Shown: positions 41,719 through 50,460, counted from the stretch's first letter. The stretch is DNA of 64,000 nucleotides from Rhodospirillales bacterium BBD 1991-14 (GCA_001657395.1 LYSY01000006.1:62001-126000); one strand, 5' to 3'. Program-made: numbers and translations. Notes: a model not told the origin generated them from the letters alone.

Positions 41719-42401
41719 GACGTCTTTTCGGCAACGACGCGCCATTCCGCATGGATGCTCCCCTCCGGCGCCAGCATGTCGGTGAGTTCCAGGCGCTGAA
41801 CCTGGTGCAAGGCCCAACCCTCGGCGAGGAGCTCACAGACCTGCTGACGGCCGACAAAGAGGATCTGGCCGACACCGGTCAGGGAACCTCCGGTGATATC
41901 GTTGGTCAGACCGTCGCCGGCGGGCTTGCCGGCCCGGGCGCTGCTGTGGCCGTCGGCATAGGGATTGAAGAAGAAGCGTCCCCCCGGTTTGAGGACCCTG
42001 CGCACTTCCGCCACAGCTTGCTTCAAGGCAGTGAAACCGCAACAGGTGAGGGCGCCTCGGTCGATGACGCAGTCGAAGCTGCCGTCCGCGAAGTCGAGGG
42101 CGGTGAAGTCGCCGACCCTGAGGTCGCCGTCCAGCCCGTCCTCGGCGAAGCGCTTCTTGGCGTAGTCGATCGCGCTCTCGCTGCCGTCGATGCCGGCAAC
42201 CGAAAAACCTTCCCGGGCGGCGAACCACAGGTTGCTGGCGGTGCCGCAGCCGACTTCGAGAATGCGCACATCCTGGCGGGGCCGGTCGCGGGGTGCGTTG
42301 CGGAAGACGAAGCTGACGACGACATCCCAGGGGTAGCGCTGGGCATGGCCGGCGGCATACTTTTCTTCCCAGATGCGGTCGAAGGAAACAGGGTCGGTCA
42401 T
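41715..42401 (-). CDS. Class I SAM-dependent methyltransferase (glycan cluster, 2)
   Basis: This 228-residue protein begins with FDRIWEEKYAAGHAQRYPWD, has motif I ILEVGCGTASNLWFAA, GIDGSESAIDYAKKRF, and FDCVIDRGALTCC, then VLKPGGRFFFNPY. It is unlike the first methyltransferase except for the SAM core, so the pair is not a recent duplication. It is coupled by ATGA to NeuB-family synthase 2 upstream and to the other methyltransferase downstream. Confidence 0.83.
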   Translation of the reverse strand: MTDPVSFDRIWEEKYAAGHAQRYPWDVVVSFVFRNAPRDRPRQDVRILEVGCGTASNLWFAAREGFSVAGIDGSESAIDYAKKRFAEDGLDGDLRVGDFTALDFADGSFDCVIDRGALTCCGFTALKQAVAEVRRVLKPGGRFFFNPYADGHSSARAGKPAGDGLTNDITGGSLTGVGQILFVGRQQVCELLAEGWALHQVQRLELTDMLAPEGSIHAEWRVVAEKTS

Positions 42402-43444
42402 AGCAGGTCTTCCGGGGTCAGAACATGGCCCTTCGTCAGAGCCGTCTTTACGCTGCGGCCGACGAGCCAGCCCACGCCCTTAGGGGGCAGACCGGTACCC
42501 GGCCGGTTGAAAGCGATGTCGCTGCGCTCGAGCTTGTGATTGGCGTCCAGGTCGCGCGCCGCCACGCAGGAAAGCCGCCAGCCCTGGCGCGCGTCTTCCT
42601 CGCTCCCGGTCGGGCCGAGCTGCGCCGAGCCGAGCGCCAGTTCGGCGATCCGCACGCCCTCCGCCATGGCCTTGAATTCCAGGGGGTCCGCCGAAAAGCG
42701 GTGATCGGGCCCCGGCAGCGTCTTGTCCAGGGTGAAGTGCTTTTCGATCCAGCAGGCCCCCAGGCCGACAGCCAGCGCCGCGGCGAAGGCTCCTTCGCTG
42801 TGATCGCTCAAGCCGACCGGGCAGTTGAAGCAGTCCTGCAGGGTGCCGATCCGCCGCAGATTCAGGTCCTTGGGGTCGCACGGATAGTTGGAGACGCAGT
42901 GCAGCAGGATGAGCTTGTCGTTGCCGGTCTGACGGAATGTCCGGACAGCATCGTCGACTTCGCCGACCGTCGCCATCCCGGTGGAGAGCACGGTCGGCAG
43001 GCCCGTCTCGCCCATGGCGCGGACCAGGTCGAGGTTCGTAAGGTAGTCCGAACCGTTCTTCAGCACGCCGACACCGAGGTTTGCGAGAAGGCGGACACCT
43101 TCGGGATTGGTCGGGGTCGAATGGAACCCGATGCCGCGTTCCCTGCAGTATTCTGCCAGCGCTGCCAGATCGGACTCGCTCAACTCATTGGCCTTGAACA
43201 TCTCGTATTGGGAACGGACAACGGTTTTGCCGTTCTCGATGTATTCGTGGGTCAGACTGTGATCGGAGATAAAGTCCTCGGTCACATAATTCTGAAACTT
43301 GACGGCATCGGCACCGCTGTCCTTCGCTGCGTCAATCGTCTCGCGCGCTAGGCCCAGATCGCCGTTGTAATTGAGGCCGATCTCGGCAACCAGATAGCTG
43401 GCTGCCTCGTGGCCGATGTGCCGGTCTTCTATTGTAATGGCCAT
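42398..43444 (-). CDS. NeuB-family nonulosonate synthase 2 (canonical, with SAF domain)
   Basis: This enzyme condenses PEP with a 6-carbon amino sugar to a nonulosonic acid. The 348 residues hold YLVAEIGLNYNGDLGLA, ADAVKFQNY, FHSTPTNPEGVRLL, STGMATVGEVDDAV, LLHCVSNYPCDPKDLNLR, GLSDHSEG, IEKHFTLDK and a C-terminal SAF (antifreeze-like) domain from about residue 285. The ATG at 43444 follows AGGAAAAG. It lies after the PseG-PseH fusion and resembles PseI/SpsE, so it is the best candidate for the pseudaminic acid synthase. Confidence 0.85.
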   Translation of the reverse strand: MAITIEDRHIGHEAASYLVAEIGLNYNGDLGLARETIDAAKDSGADAVKFQNYVTEDFISDHSLTHEYIENGKTVVRSQYEMFKANELSESDLAALAEYCRERGIGFHSTPTNPEGVRLLANLGVGVLKNGSDYLTNLDLVRAMGETGLPTVLSTGMATVGEVDDAVRTFRQTGNDKLILLHCVSNYPCDPKDLNLRRIGTLQDCFNCPVGLSDHSEGAFAAALAVGLGACWIEKHFTLDKTLPGPDHRFSADPLEFKAMAEGVRIAELALGSAQLGPTGSEEDARQGWRLSCVAARDLDANHKLERSDIAFNRPGTGLPPKGVGWLVGRSVKTALTKGHVLTPEDLL

Positions 43445-43491
43445 GCTTTTCCTGCCTGCCCCTGGCTTGCCCGTCTGCGTTGCCTGCACGT

Positions 43492-44976
43492 CTATGCGGC
43501 GGTGCTGTGCAAAAGGTTCCCCTCCAACGCGCGGTACCCAGCCGCGCGGAAGAGGGCAATGGAAGGGTGATTGTTCGGAAGCGTCTCGGCGCGGAACTCC
43601 ACTTCCGGCATCCATGCGCGGATCTGTTTGAGCGCGGCAAGGCCCACGCCGAGGCCCCTGTGCCCGTCGTCGACCACAATCGACACCTCGAGGACTTCAT
43701 GCTGGTCTGTCGGCTCCAGCCGATCCAATCGAAGCATCCCTGCAACCTCGTCGCCATGTTCGATCATCGTGATGAAGCTGCATTCGGATGTCATGCGCGC
43801 CGCAAACCACACGCGGTGCTCCGCCTCGGTTGGGATCTCTGGGTTTCGTGCCAGCGCCCGTATTGAGGGCTGCTGCTGCCAGTGCAGCAGCGTTGCTTCG
43901 TCATCCGCTTCGGCAAGCCTCAAAAACACGCCGGAGCCGTTTTTGGTTGCCTGCCGCGGCAAGAAAGACAGCCGTGCGCGCAGGGCCCCTTGACCGTCGC
44001 AGACCGCGCTCGCCCGCAGGGACATGTCCTGAAGCGCTGCCCGGTCGCCGTCCAGATGTCGCAGCTGCGCGGAAATGGCCTCGACGAGATCCCCGCCCTG
44101 GCCGTCGACCACTGTGGCAGCGCCGACCGCTGACAGCTGCTTTGCAATTTCTCGCTGATTGTCCGCCAACACGAGCATGACAGTGGGCAGGCCCAGACAA
44201 CACCGCTCCCACGAGGTGGTTCCCGCTGCACCGATTGCCAGGTCGGCGCTTGCCATCAGCTCACCCATGCTGGCAGGGGAGACATGCAGGGTATGGCCGG
44301 CCAGGCTTTCAATCCGGCGGCGCAACTCGGGCAGGGACGAAAACCCCTGGCCGGCAACCACGTCCACGTCCGCGCGGATCCCGCTGCGCTCAATAGCATC
44401 GATACAGACCCCGGTCAGGTTGTCGGGGTCGGTGCCTCCAAGCGTCACCAACAGGCGCAGTGGTGCCTGCGGCGATGCCGCAGGCCTTGGTCGGCTTTGA
44501 CGCAGCTTTCCGAACTCCGGGCGGAGCAGTGCGAAGCGCGTACCCATGAGCTTGCGGCACGCCGGCGGCAGCAGGCCGCCGTAGTCCCCCGTTGTCCGGC
44601 CAAGGGTCTGGTCCAAAAGCAGGTCACAATCGTGGCTGCGATCGGCCAGATCGTCGAGAACCATGATCCCCCTGGCCCAGGGCCGGCAGGCCGCCTCGAA
44701 AGTCCGGTCGCGGCCATAGTGATCGACCACCAGCCAATCCACGCCGTCAGGCCGGTGTTGCCTCAACTCCTCGGCCTCATCGGCCGCTGCGGCCTCCAGC
44801 CTAATGAGATCGTAGCCCGCCTCGGCAAGCGCCGGAACGGTTTCCTGGCTCCCCGGGCGTGCGGCAAAGCTGCACTGTGCACCCATCGCGGCCAGAGAGT
44901 CGGCGAGCGTCAGGCAGCGCATGATGTGCCCGCTGCCCATCTCTCGGGAGGCGTCGGCTCGGAAGACAACATGCAT
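43492..44976 (-). CDS. PseG-PseH fusion: UDP-sugar hydrolase plus N-acetyltransferase
   Basis: The 494 residues join two pseudaminic acid enzymes. Residues about 1-335 are PseG: FRADASREMGSGHIMRCLTLA, LVVDHYGRDRTFE, VLDDLADRSHDCDLLLDQTLG, LLVTLGGTDPDN and IGAAGTTSWERCCLGLP, which cuts UDP from the diacetamido altrose. Residues about 350-494 are a PseH-type GNAT (FLRLAEADDEATLLHWQQQP, GLGVGLAALK, NNHPSIALFRAAGY), which supplies the preceding N-acetylation. The two steps act in succession, which explains the fusion. The ATG abuts the pseF stop. Confidence 0.88.
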   Translation of the reverse strand: MHVVFRADASREMGSGHIMRCLTLADSLAAMGAQCSFAARPGSQETVPALAEAGYDLIRLEAAAADEAEELRQHRPDGVDWLVVDHYGRDRTFEAACRPWARGIMVLDDLADRSHDCDLLLDQTLGRTTGDYGGLLPPACRKLMGTRFALLRPEFGKLRQSRPRPAASPQAPLRLLVTLGGTDPDNLTGVCIDAIERSGIRADVDVVAGQGFSSLPELRRRIESLAGHTLHVSPASMGELMASADLAIGAAGTTSWERCCLGLPTVMLVLADNQREIAKQLSAVGAATVVDGQGGDLVEAISAQLRHLDGDRAALQDMSLRASAVCDGQGALRARLSFLPRQATKNGSGVFLRLAEADDEATLLHWQQQPSIRALARNPEIPTEAEHRVWFAARMTSECSFITMIEHGDEVAGMLRLDRLEPTDQHEVLEVSIVVDDGHRGLGVGLAALKQIRAWMPEVEFRAETLPNNHPSIALFRAAGYRALEGNLLHSTAA

Positions 44977-45696
44977 TCAGGTCACCGGCTGCTCGGGGGC
45001 TGCAGCCCTTTCGCTCAACAGGAAGCTCGCTTCCCGAAGGTCTGCATCGGTGTCGATATCGATGGAGCGTTCCCGCGGCATGACATATCCGACCAGCGGC
45101 TGTGCCACATAGTCTTCTGCTGTCCGGAAACGTGGGACATCGAGAACGTGGACCGCACCATTCGGCCGGAAGGCTTTGGGCATTGTCTGGGAACGACGGT
45201 CAAGATACTCCGGAAAGACCGGTTCCAACCCGTCCTCTCCGTCCAGCCGGTAGGCGGAGAAAGGGGTATGTGTATACTCGGCGACACTCATCAGGAACGG
45301 ACGGTCTTTCTGAACGAAGAGATCGAAAGCGGCCTTTATGTCTTCCGCAGTTCGGAACGGGCAGGTCGGCAGCATGATGATCAGCGTATCGTAGAAGTCG
45401 TTTGCCTGCTCAAGCATGTCCAGCGCATGCAGCGCCACCTCGACTACGCCTGCCGGGTCACGGGCCAGTTCCGGCGGCCTCATGAAGGGCACCTCGACGT
45501 TCAGCGCGCGTGCTGCCTCGGCAACGGCCTCGTCCTCGGTGGACAGAATCAGACGGTCGATGACGCCGCTGCCTCTCGCCGCTTCCGCGGCCCAGGCGAT
45601 CAGGGGCTTGCCGCCGAGCAGCCTGATGTTCTTTTTGGCCAACCGCGTAGAACCACCTTTTGCCGGGATGAGGCCGAGCGTTTTTCCCGCTTTCAT
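44977..45696 (-). CDS. pseF: Pseudaminic acid cytidylyltransferase (PseF/NeuA family)
   Basis: This 239-residue CMP-sugar synthetase has IPAKGGSTRLAKKNIRLLGGKPLIAWA, LILSTEDEAVAEAA, IIMLPTCPFRTAEDI and NGAVHVLDVPRF, with a final DIDTDADLREA that holds the catalytic acids. It activates the finished nonulosonic acid with CTP. It lies directly before the PseG-PseH fusion, which favours pseudaminic rather than neuraminic acid. Confidence 0.85.
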   Translation of the reverse strand: MKAGKTLGLIPAKGGSTRLAKKNIRLLGGKPLIAWAAEAARGSGVIDRLILSTEDEAVAEAARALNVEVPFMRPPELARDPAGVVEVALHALDMLEQANDFYDTLIIMLPTCPFRTAEDIKAAFDLFVQKDRPFLMSVAEYTHTPFSAYRLDGEDGLEPVFPEYLDRRSQTMPKAFRPNGAVHVLDVPRFRTAEDYVAQPLVGYVMPRERSIDIDTDADLREASFLLSERAAAPEQPVT

Positions 45697-45732
45697 GGCT
45701 GACGAGTCTTCCCGGCTTGCATCCGACCTGGC

Positions 45733-46362
45733 CTAGGCTTCCTTGGAGAACAGCCACCAGTTGGTGTTGTCGCTGTTGTCGAGCGGCTTCCAGAAGAAGC
45801 CGTAATCGCATACCTTGAGCTGCGGATGGCGCTCCAGATAGTAGCTGCCGAAATCGCGCTTGAAGAGAAAGCCTTCCATGCCGCGATAAGGGATTCCTAC
45901 CGGATCGGGCGCGAAGTACTCGATGCAGACAACGTAGCGCCGGGAAACCCGGACGATTTCGTCGACGACCTTGCCGAGGTGCTCCGGTGCCACGTGAATC
46001 AGAACCCCTGAGGTAAAGACGAGATCGACGCTGCTGTCTTCGAAGGGCAGGTCGCCGCCGTGGCCGCAACGGATATCCGCGTGCCTTAGCTGCGGCTGGG
46101 AGCGCGCAATCTCGCAGACCTGCTCGTTGGGTTCGACACCCTTCACCTGTTCGACGAAGTGGCTGAGCGCAACGAGGTTCTGGCCGACGTTGCATCCGAC
46201 CTCAAGGGCGCTCTGCGGCGCGCGGGAGGTGGTCGTCTGCAGGACACGGGCCCAGTTGCGCATCGTCGCGCGCAGGCTTTCCGGGGAGATCTGATTGCCG
46301 CCGCGTTGTGCATATTCGAAGCCGAAGTCCGAAGACCAGAGGTCGACCTGCTTGTTTGCCAT
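45733..46362 (-). CDS. Pseudaminic acid biosynthesis-associated methylase
   Basis: This 209-residue class I methyltransferase has motif I ALEVGCNVGQNLVAL, GVEPNEQVCEIAR, VDLVFTSGVLIHVAPEHL, and a C-terminal FGSYYLERHPQLKVCDYGFFW that recalls the family regularly found beside pseF and pseC. AAGGAACGT precedes the ATG. It may methylate a cluster sugar. Confidence 0.82.
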   Translation of the reverse strand: MANKQVDLWSSDFGFEYAQRGGNQISPESLRATMRNWARVLQTTTSRAPQSALEVGCNVGQNLVALSHFVEQVKGVEPNEQVCEIARSQPQLRHADIRCGHGGDLPFEDSSVDLVFTSGVLIHVAPEHLGKVVDEIVRVSRRYVVCIEYFAPDPVGIPYRGMEGFLFKRDFGSYYLERHPQLKVCDYGFFWKPLDNSDNTNWWLFSKEA

Positions 46363-46462
46363 AGGTTACGTTCCTTACCTGGCGGCCCTTACCCTGCCGC
46401 CGTTACCTTGCTCCAATCTTGCCGCAGCGCTGCTGTCGCTGTGTTTTCACCCGGTTCTGCCT

Positions 46463-47527
46463 TCAGACGGAAATGTCCGACCAACTCAGGGCTGCGCCGG
46501 CGGCGACGGGTTGGGCGAGCGCCTTGCCGATGACGTGCTCTGCTTCGCTGGGCGGAAGACCGAAGCCGGGACGCCGATAGTCGACATCCTCGGGGCGCAG
46601 CACATGTCCGGCAGCGAGATCGTGGCGCACATGGATGCTGCGCCGCACGGCCATCCGTTTCTCGGCCTCCGCGGCGGTCATGAGACGCCGGCTGCTTCCC
46701 ATCGCGGTTTCGAGCTCGCGGATCGAGCGGATGAAGGCATCCATGTCGCTGGGTTCGATGGACATGATGTGTTCGACGCTGCGGGTCGTGCGGTCCTCGG
46801 TGATGGTCTTTTCGACCAGGTTGGCGCCCAAAGCGATAGCGGCGATATCCATTTCCCAGCCCGGCGAGTGATCGGAGTAGGCGATCGGATAGGGGAACAT
46901 CCGCTTGAGTGTTGGGATCACATTCAGGTTGATGCTTTCCAGCCGGGCCGGGTATCCGGAGGGGCAGTGATGGATGATGATGTTCTCGTTGCCTTCGCTG
47001 CGGATCAGGTCGACAGCGACCTCGATCTCGCCGATCGTGGCATTGCCGGTATCCAACTGCAGACAGAGGCCGCTCTTTGCCGCCCGTTTGAGAAGGGGAA
47101 AGTGGTTGACGTCCGCCGATGCGATCTTGATCGAGTGGCAGCCGAGTTCCTCCAGGAAGTCGACCTCGTCGTCGAAGGCAACGGTCGCGAAGAACGCCAG
47201 CCCCAGGGAGTCGGAGTAATCCTTCAGCGCCCGCCATTCGTCGGCGGTGAGACAGCGCCGGCAGAGAATGTCGTAGAGCGGTTCAGAGACCGTCTCCCTT
47301 TTGCCGCTGTCGCGGTCGATCAGCACGTCGTAGGTGAAGGGCTGTTTGCGGTCGGCAACCAGGCGGTCGGGGTCGAAGATCTGAAACTTGACCGCGTCCG
47401 CCTTGGCTTCCGCCGCATGGGCGACCAGGCGTTTGGCCGAGTCCAGACCGTCGTGCGTCGGGCCGGCCTCGAACGTGATAAAGCACGGTTGGTCGTCGCC
47501 CAGCTTGCGTGATCCGAATGTCACCAT
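46463..47527 (-). CDS. NeuB-family nonulosonate synthase 1 (divergent, with SAF domain)
   Basis: This 354-residue relative of NeuB has ITFEAGPTHDGLDSAKRLV, ADAVKFQIFDPDRL, FFATVAFDDEVDFLEEL, IKIASADVNHFPLL, IIHHCPSGYPARLESINLN, AYSDHSPGWEMDI and EKTITEDRTTRSVEHIMS, then a SAF domain from about residue 290. It is clearly divergent from synthase 2 and has a distinct insert (about residues 60-85, FTYDVLIDRDSGKRETVSE). It lies between pseC and the methylase. It may make a second nonulosonic acid or act on a different amino sugar. Confidence 0.78.
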   Translation of the reverse strand: MVTFGSRKLGDDQPCFITFEAGPTHDGLDSAKRLVAHAAEAKADAVKFQIFDPDRLVADRKQPFTYDVLIDRDSGKRETVSEPLYDILCRRCLTADEWRALKDYSDSLGLAFFATVAFDDEVDFLEELGCHSIKIASADVNHFPLLKRAAKSGLCLQLDTGNATIGEIEVAVDLIRSEGNENIIIHHCPSGYPARLESINLNVIPTLKRMFPYPIAYSDHSPGWEMDIAAIALGANLVEKTITEDRTTRSVEHIMSIEPSDMDAFIRSIRELETAMGSSRRLMTAAEAEKRMAVRRSIHVRHDLAAGHVLRPEDVDYRRPGFGLPPSEAEHVIGKALAQPVAAGAALSWSDISV

Positions 47528-47580
47528 TCCTCTGTTTTCCCTTTCCGCACGCGGTCCGTCTTTCCGCCGAGCCTGGCCTT

Positions 47581-48795
47581 CTATACTCCGAGGTGGCGCT
47601 TCAGCGCCGCGACCACGCGGTCGACGTCCTCGTCGGCCATGCCGGCAAAGAGCGGCAGGCTGAGTGTTCGCGCATAGTAACGCTCACTGCCGGGCAGGGC
47701 GGTCTCACCGTAGCGCCGCTGATAGTAAGGTTGCCGATGGACCGGAATGTAGTGCACCTGCGTGCCGATGCCGTCTTCCCTCAGGCGGTTCATGAATGCC
47801 GCGCGAGAGATGCCGGCGGCGTCGAAATCGATCAGGACGGCATAGAGGTGCCAGGCTGCCTTGCAGTGCTGCGACTGCGCCAAGGGCTGCAAAAGCGGAC
47901 TTAGGCCCTCCAACTGGCTGTCATAGCGCGCCGCCAGCGCGCGCCTGCGCGCCACAAAGCGGTCCAGCTTTTTGAGCTGGCTGTGACCGAGGGCGCATTG
48001 AATATCAGTAACCCGGTAATTCAGGCCGACCTCCGGCATCTCGTAATACCAGGGGTTCTGCCGGCCCTCGCCGTCGTAGGCCATGTCATTCCGGCTCATC
48101 TCCGCGAAGTCGCGGGTCATACCGTGAGAGCGCAGGTGGCGCAGACGCGCTGCAAGGGCGTCGTCGTTCGTCGTCACCGCTCCGCCTTCGCCCATCGCGA
48201 TCGTCTTTACCGGATGGAAGGAGAAGGTCGTCATCCGACAAAGGCGCCCGTCGCCAATCGGGCTGGTTTCGCCGTCGCGCAGACGATAGCGGCTTCCGAT
48301 AGCATGGGCAGCATCGTCGATCACTGCGATGTCGTGCCGGTCTGCGACATCCCGGATCGCTGCGAGGTCGCCGCACTGCCCGGCCATGTGGACCGGGAAA
48401 ACGGCCTTCACCGGGCCCTCCGCCCGTGCCTGAGCCTCCGCAAAGTGCTGAGCCTCCATCAGTCCGCTGTCCGGATCGCAGTCGGCGAAGACGACTTCGG
48501 CGCCGGTGAGGCGTACCGCGTTGGCGGTTGAAAGGAAGGTCACGCTGGGCACGACCGCAATGTCGCCCGGCCCCAAACCAAAAGCCAGGGCCGCCATGTG
48601 CAGCGCTGCCGTTCCGTTGGTGCAGGCGACGGCGTGGCGGGCAGCCGTAGCCCGGCAGAGCGCCGCTTCAAAGGCGGCCAAGGCTGGACCGGTGGTGAGG
48701 AATTCGCTACGCAGGACATCGACGACCGCTGCGATATCGTCGTCTTCGATCTGCTGGCGGCCGTACGGCAGAAAGACCATCTCTGAAAGCGTCAT
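47581..48795 (-). CDS. pseC: UDP-4-amino-4,6-dideoxy-N-acetyl-altrosamine transaminase PseC
   Basis: This 404-residue DegT/DnrJ-type aminotransferase converts the PseB product to the 4-amino sugar. Landmarks are PYGRQQIEDDDIAAVVDVL, EFLTTGPALAAFE, CTNGTAALHMAALA, PVHMAGQCGD, VIDDAAHAIGSRYR, the PLP lysine in TFSFHPVKTIAMGEGG and YRVTDIQCALGHSQLKKLD. The start overlaps the pseB stop by ATGA, so both enzymes are made together. Confidence 0.92.
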   Translation of the reverse strand: MTLSEMVFLPYGRQQIEDDDIAAVVDVLRSEFLTTGPALAAFEAALCRATAARHAVACTNGTAALHMAALAFGLGPGDIAVVPSVTFLSTANAVRLTGAEVVFADCDPDSGLMEAQHFAEAQARAEGPVKAVFPVHMAGQCGDLAAIRDVADRHDIAVIDDAAHAIGSRYRLRDGETSPIGDGRLCRMTTFSFHPVKTIAMGEGGAVTTNDDALAARLRHLRSHGMTRDFAEMSRNDMAYDGEGRQNPWYYEMPEVGLNYRVTDIQCALGHSQLKKLDRFVARRRALAARYDSQLEGLSPLLQPLAQSQHCKAAWHLYAVLIDFDAAGISRAAFMNRLREDGIGTQVHYIPVHRQPYYQRRYGETALPGSERYYARTLSLPLFAGMADEDVDRVVAALKRHLGV

Positions 48796-49832
48796 TTTTC
48801 GCTTTCGGCTATCATCGCTTCCAGTCGCACGGCGTCCAGCCAGTCATCGTTGATGTTGCTGGCGAAACGGAAGCCATTGGGCACCGGCTTGGCGCCCGAG
48901 TTGGGGAACGCTTTGTGCATGCGCTCCCAGAATTCCGGCAGGATCATATAGCGGTCGGGCAGTTCGTAGGTGCTGCGCGCGTCGTCCTCGGTAATCAACA
49001 CTTCATGGATTTTCTCGCCGGGCCGGATTCCCACGACCTTCTGCGGAACACCTGGGGCCATGTGGCTGGCCAGATCGGTGATCTTCATGCTCGGGATCTT
49101 CGGCACGAAGATCTCGCCGCCTTTCATGAGGGACAAGCAGGAAAGAACGAAGTCGACGCCCTGCTGCAGCGTGATCCAGAAGCGGGTCATCTCGACGTCG
49201 GTGATCGGCAGGCTGTTGGAGCCTTCGTCGATCAGCTTGCGAAAGAAGGGAATGACGCTGCCGCGGGAGCCGAGAACGTTGCCGTAGCGGACGACCGAGA
49301 ACTTGGTTCCGATCGAGCCGCTGAGATTGTTGGCGGCAACCAGGATCTTGTCGGAGGCGAGCTTGCTCGCGCCATAGAGGTTGACCGGGCTCGCGGCTTT
49401 GTCGGTAGACAGCGCGATGACGCGCTTCACCCCGCAGCTCAGTGCCGCGCGGACCACGTTCTCGGCCCCGATCACATTGGTCTGGATGCACTCGAAAGGA
49501 TTGTACTCGGCCGCCGGCACCTGCTTCAGCGCAGCGGCATGGACGACGATGTCAACTTCCCGAAGGGCGAGTTCCAGGCGGCTGGCATCACGAACGTCGC
49601 CGATGAAATAACGCAGCGAGGGGTGGTCCTGCACGGACAGGCTGATGCCCATTTCGTATTGCTTGAGTTCGTCGCGCGAAAAGACAATGAGCCGGCGGGG
49701 CTCATAGCGTTCGAGCACGGTGCGTACGAACTTCTGCCCGAATGAGCCCGTTCCCCCCGTTACCAGGATGGATTTGCCATTCAGGTCGAAGTCGTTCCCG
49801 TTGGAGAAGGTCTTTCCAGTAGCAGCCGACAT
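48792..49832 (-). CDS. pseB: UDP-N-acetylglucosamine 4,6-dehydratase (inverting) PseB
   Basis: This 346-residue extended SDR enzyme catalyses the first committed step to pseudaminic acid. It has the PseB/FlaA1-type Rossmann motif LVTGGTGSFGQKFV, VFSRDELKQYEM, FIGDVRD, HAAALKQVPAAEYNPFE and the YxxxK pair in LYGASKLASDK. The ATG at 49832 is favoured; the frame also opens at a TTG at 49862 with no clear ribosome site. It follows the ops-like hairpin and is the first enzyme gene after the RfaH-like gene. Confidence 0.9.
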   Translation of the reverse strand: MSAATGKTFSNGNDFDLNGKSILVTGGTGSFGQKFVRTVLERYEPRRLIVFSRDELKQYEMGISLSVQDHPSLRYFIGDVRDASRLELALREVDIVVHAAALKQVPAAEYNPFECIQTNVIGAENVVRAALSCGVKRVIALSTDKAASPVNLYGASKLASDKILVAANNLSGSIGTKFSVVRYGNVLGSRGSVIPFFRKLIDEGSNSLPITDVEMTRFWITLQQGVDFVLSCLSLMKGGEIFVPKIPSMKITDLASHMAPGVPQKVVGIRPGEKIHEVLITEDDARSTYELPDRYMILPEFWERMHKAFPNSGAKPVPNGFRFASNINDDWLDAVRLEAMIAESEK

Positions 49833-49892
49833 CCCCCAGTTATCTGATGAATTACTTAACAAATAGTATTAATGCGCCTTCAGTATTTGGAT

Positions 49893-49915
49893 CCGGGCAT
49901 GCTACCGCAGCCCGG
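49893..49915 (-). promoter_or_regulatory. ops-like element in a hairpin (RfaH-type recruitment site)
   Basis: Read on the minus strand, the 6-bp stem CCGGGC/GCCCGG encloses the 11-base loop TGCGGTAGCAT. With the following G C, TGCGGTAGCATG matches the enterobacterial ops element GGCGGTAGCGTG at ten of twelve positions. It lies 44 bases downstream of the RfaH-like gene and 60 bases upstream of pseB, the place an ops site should occupy. Recognition by the local RfaH-like protein is inference. Confidence 0.65.
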
Positions 49916-49959
49916 GTGACAGCGTCCCAGACCAAGCTCTCCAGATTGACGCCGCGGCT

Positions 49960-50460
49960 CTATTGGTTTGCGGCAACAGCCCCTAATGGTGCCTGGACCG
50001 TGACCTTCCGGCCCAAGAGATCGAGCAGGAGGATGACCCGGTCTGCGTCAGCCATCCGTTCGAACACTCCAAAACAGTCCGCCAGGGCCCCCGACACGAT
50101 CCGCAGCGCCTCACCTTTCTGAAAAGGGCGCCGTTGGAGCGGAACAACGCCGTTTTCATTCTCGCGGGCGGCGATACTTTCCACAACCCCAGCGGGAACT
50201 GCAGCCGGTCGCTCACCGCTGCAGATCAAGTGGCTGATCCCCAGCGTTCCGTTGATCGACCGCCAGGGCGCATTTTCGAGGTCGAGATGGACGAAGATGT
50301 AGCCCGGGAACAGCGGCGCTCTGACTATGTCATTGCGGCGGGCGTGGCGTCGCTCGCGCAGATACCGCGGCAGATAAGCTTCGAATCCCTGGCGTTCCAA
50401 GTTGATGCGGGCCCTCTCTTCCGCCCGCATCCGGGTCTGCGCAACATACCAGCGCTTCAC
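49960..50460 (-). CDS. NusG-family transcription antiterminator (RfaH-like)
   Basis: This 166-residue protein has an NGN domain (about 1-105: WYVAQTRMRAEERARINLER, YLPRYLRERRHARRN, APLFPGYIFVHLDL) and a KOW domain (about 110-160: KGEALRIVSGALADCFGVFE, LLDLLGRKVTVQ). The CapI/RfaH-like arrangement, its place at the head of a sugar cluster and the nearby ops-like hairpin suggest a specialised NusG paralogue that helps RNA polymerase through the long operon. It overlaps the preceding regulator by ATGA. Confidence 0.85.
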   Translation of the reverse strand: MKRWYVAQTRMRAEERARINLERQGFEAYLPRYLRERRHARRNDIVRAPLFPGYIFVHLDLENAPWRSINGTLGISHLICSGERPAAVPAGVVESIAARENENGVVPLQRRPFQKGEALRIVSGALADCFGVFERMADADRVILLLDLLGRKVTVQAPLGAVAANQ

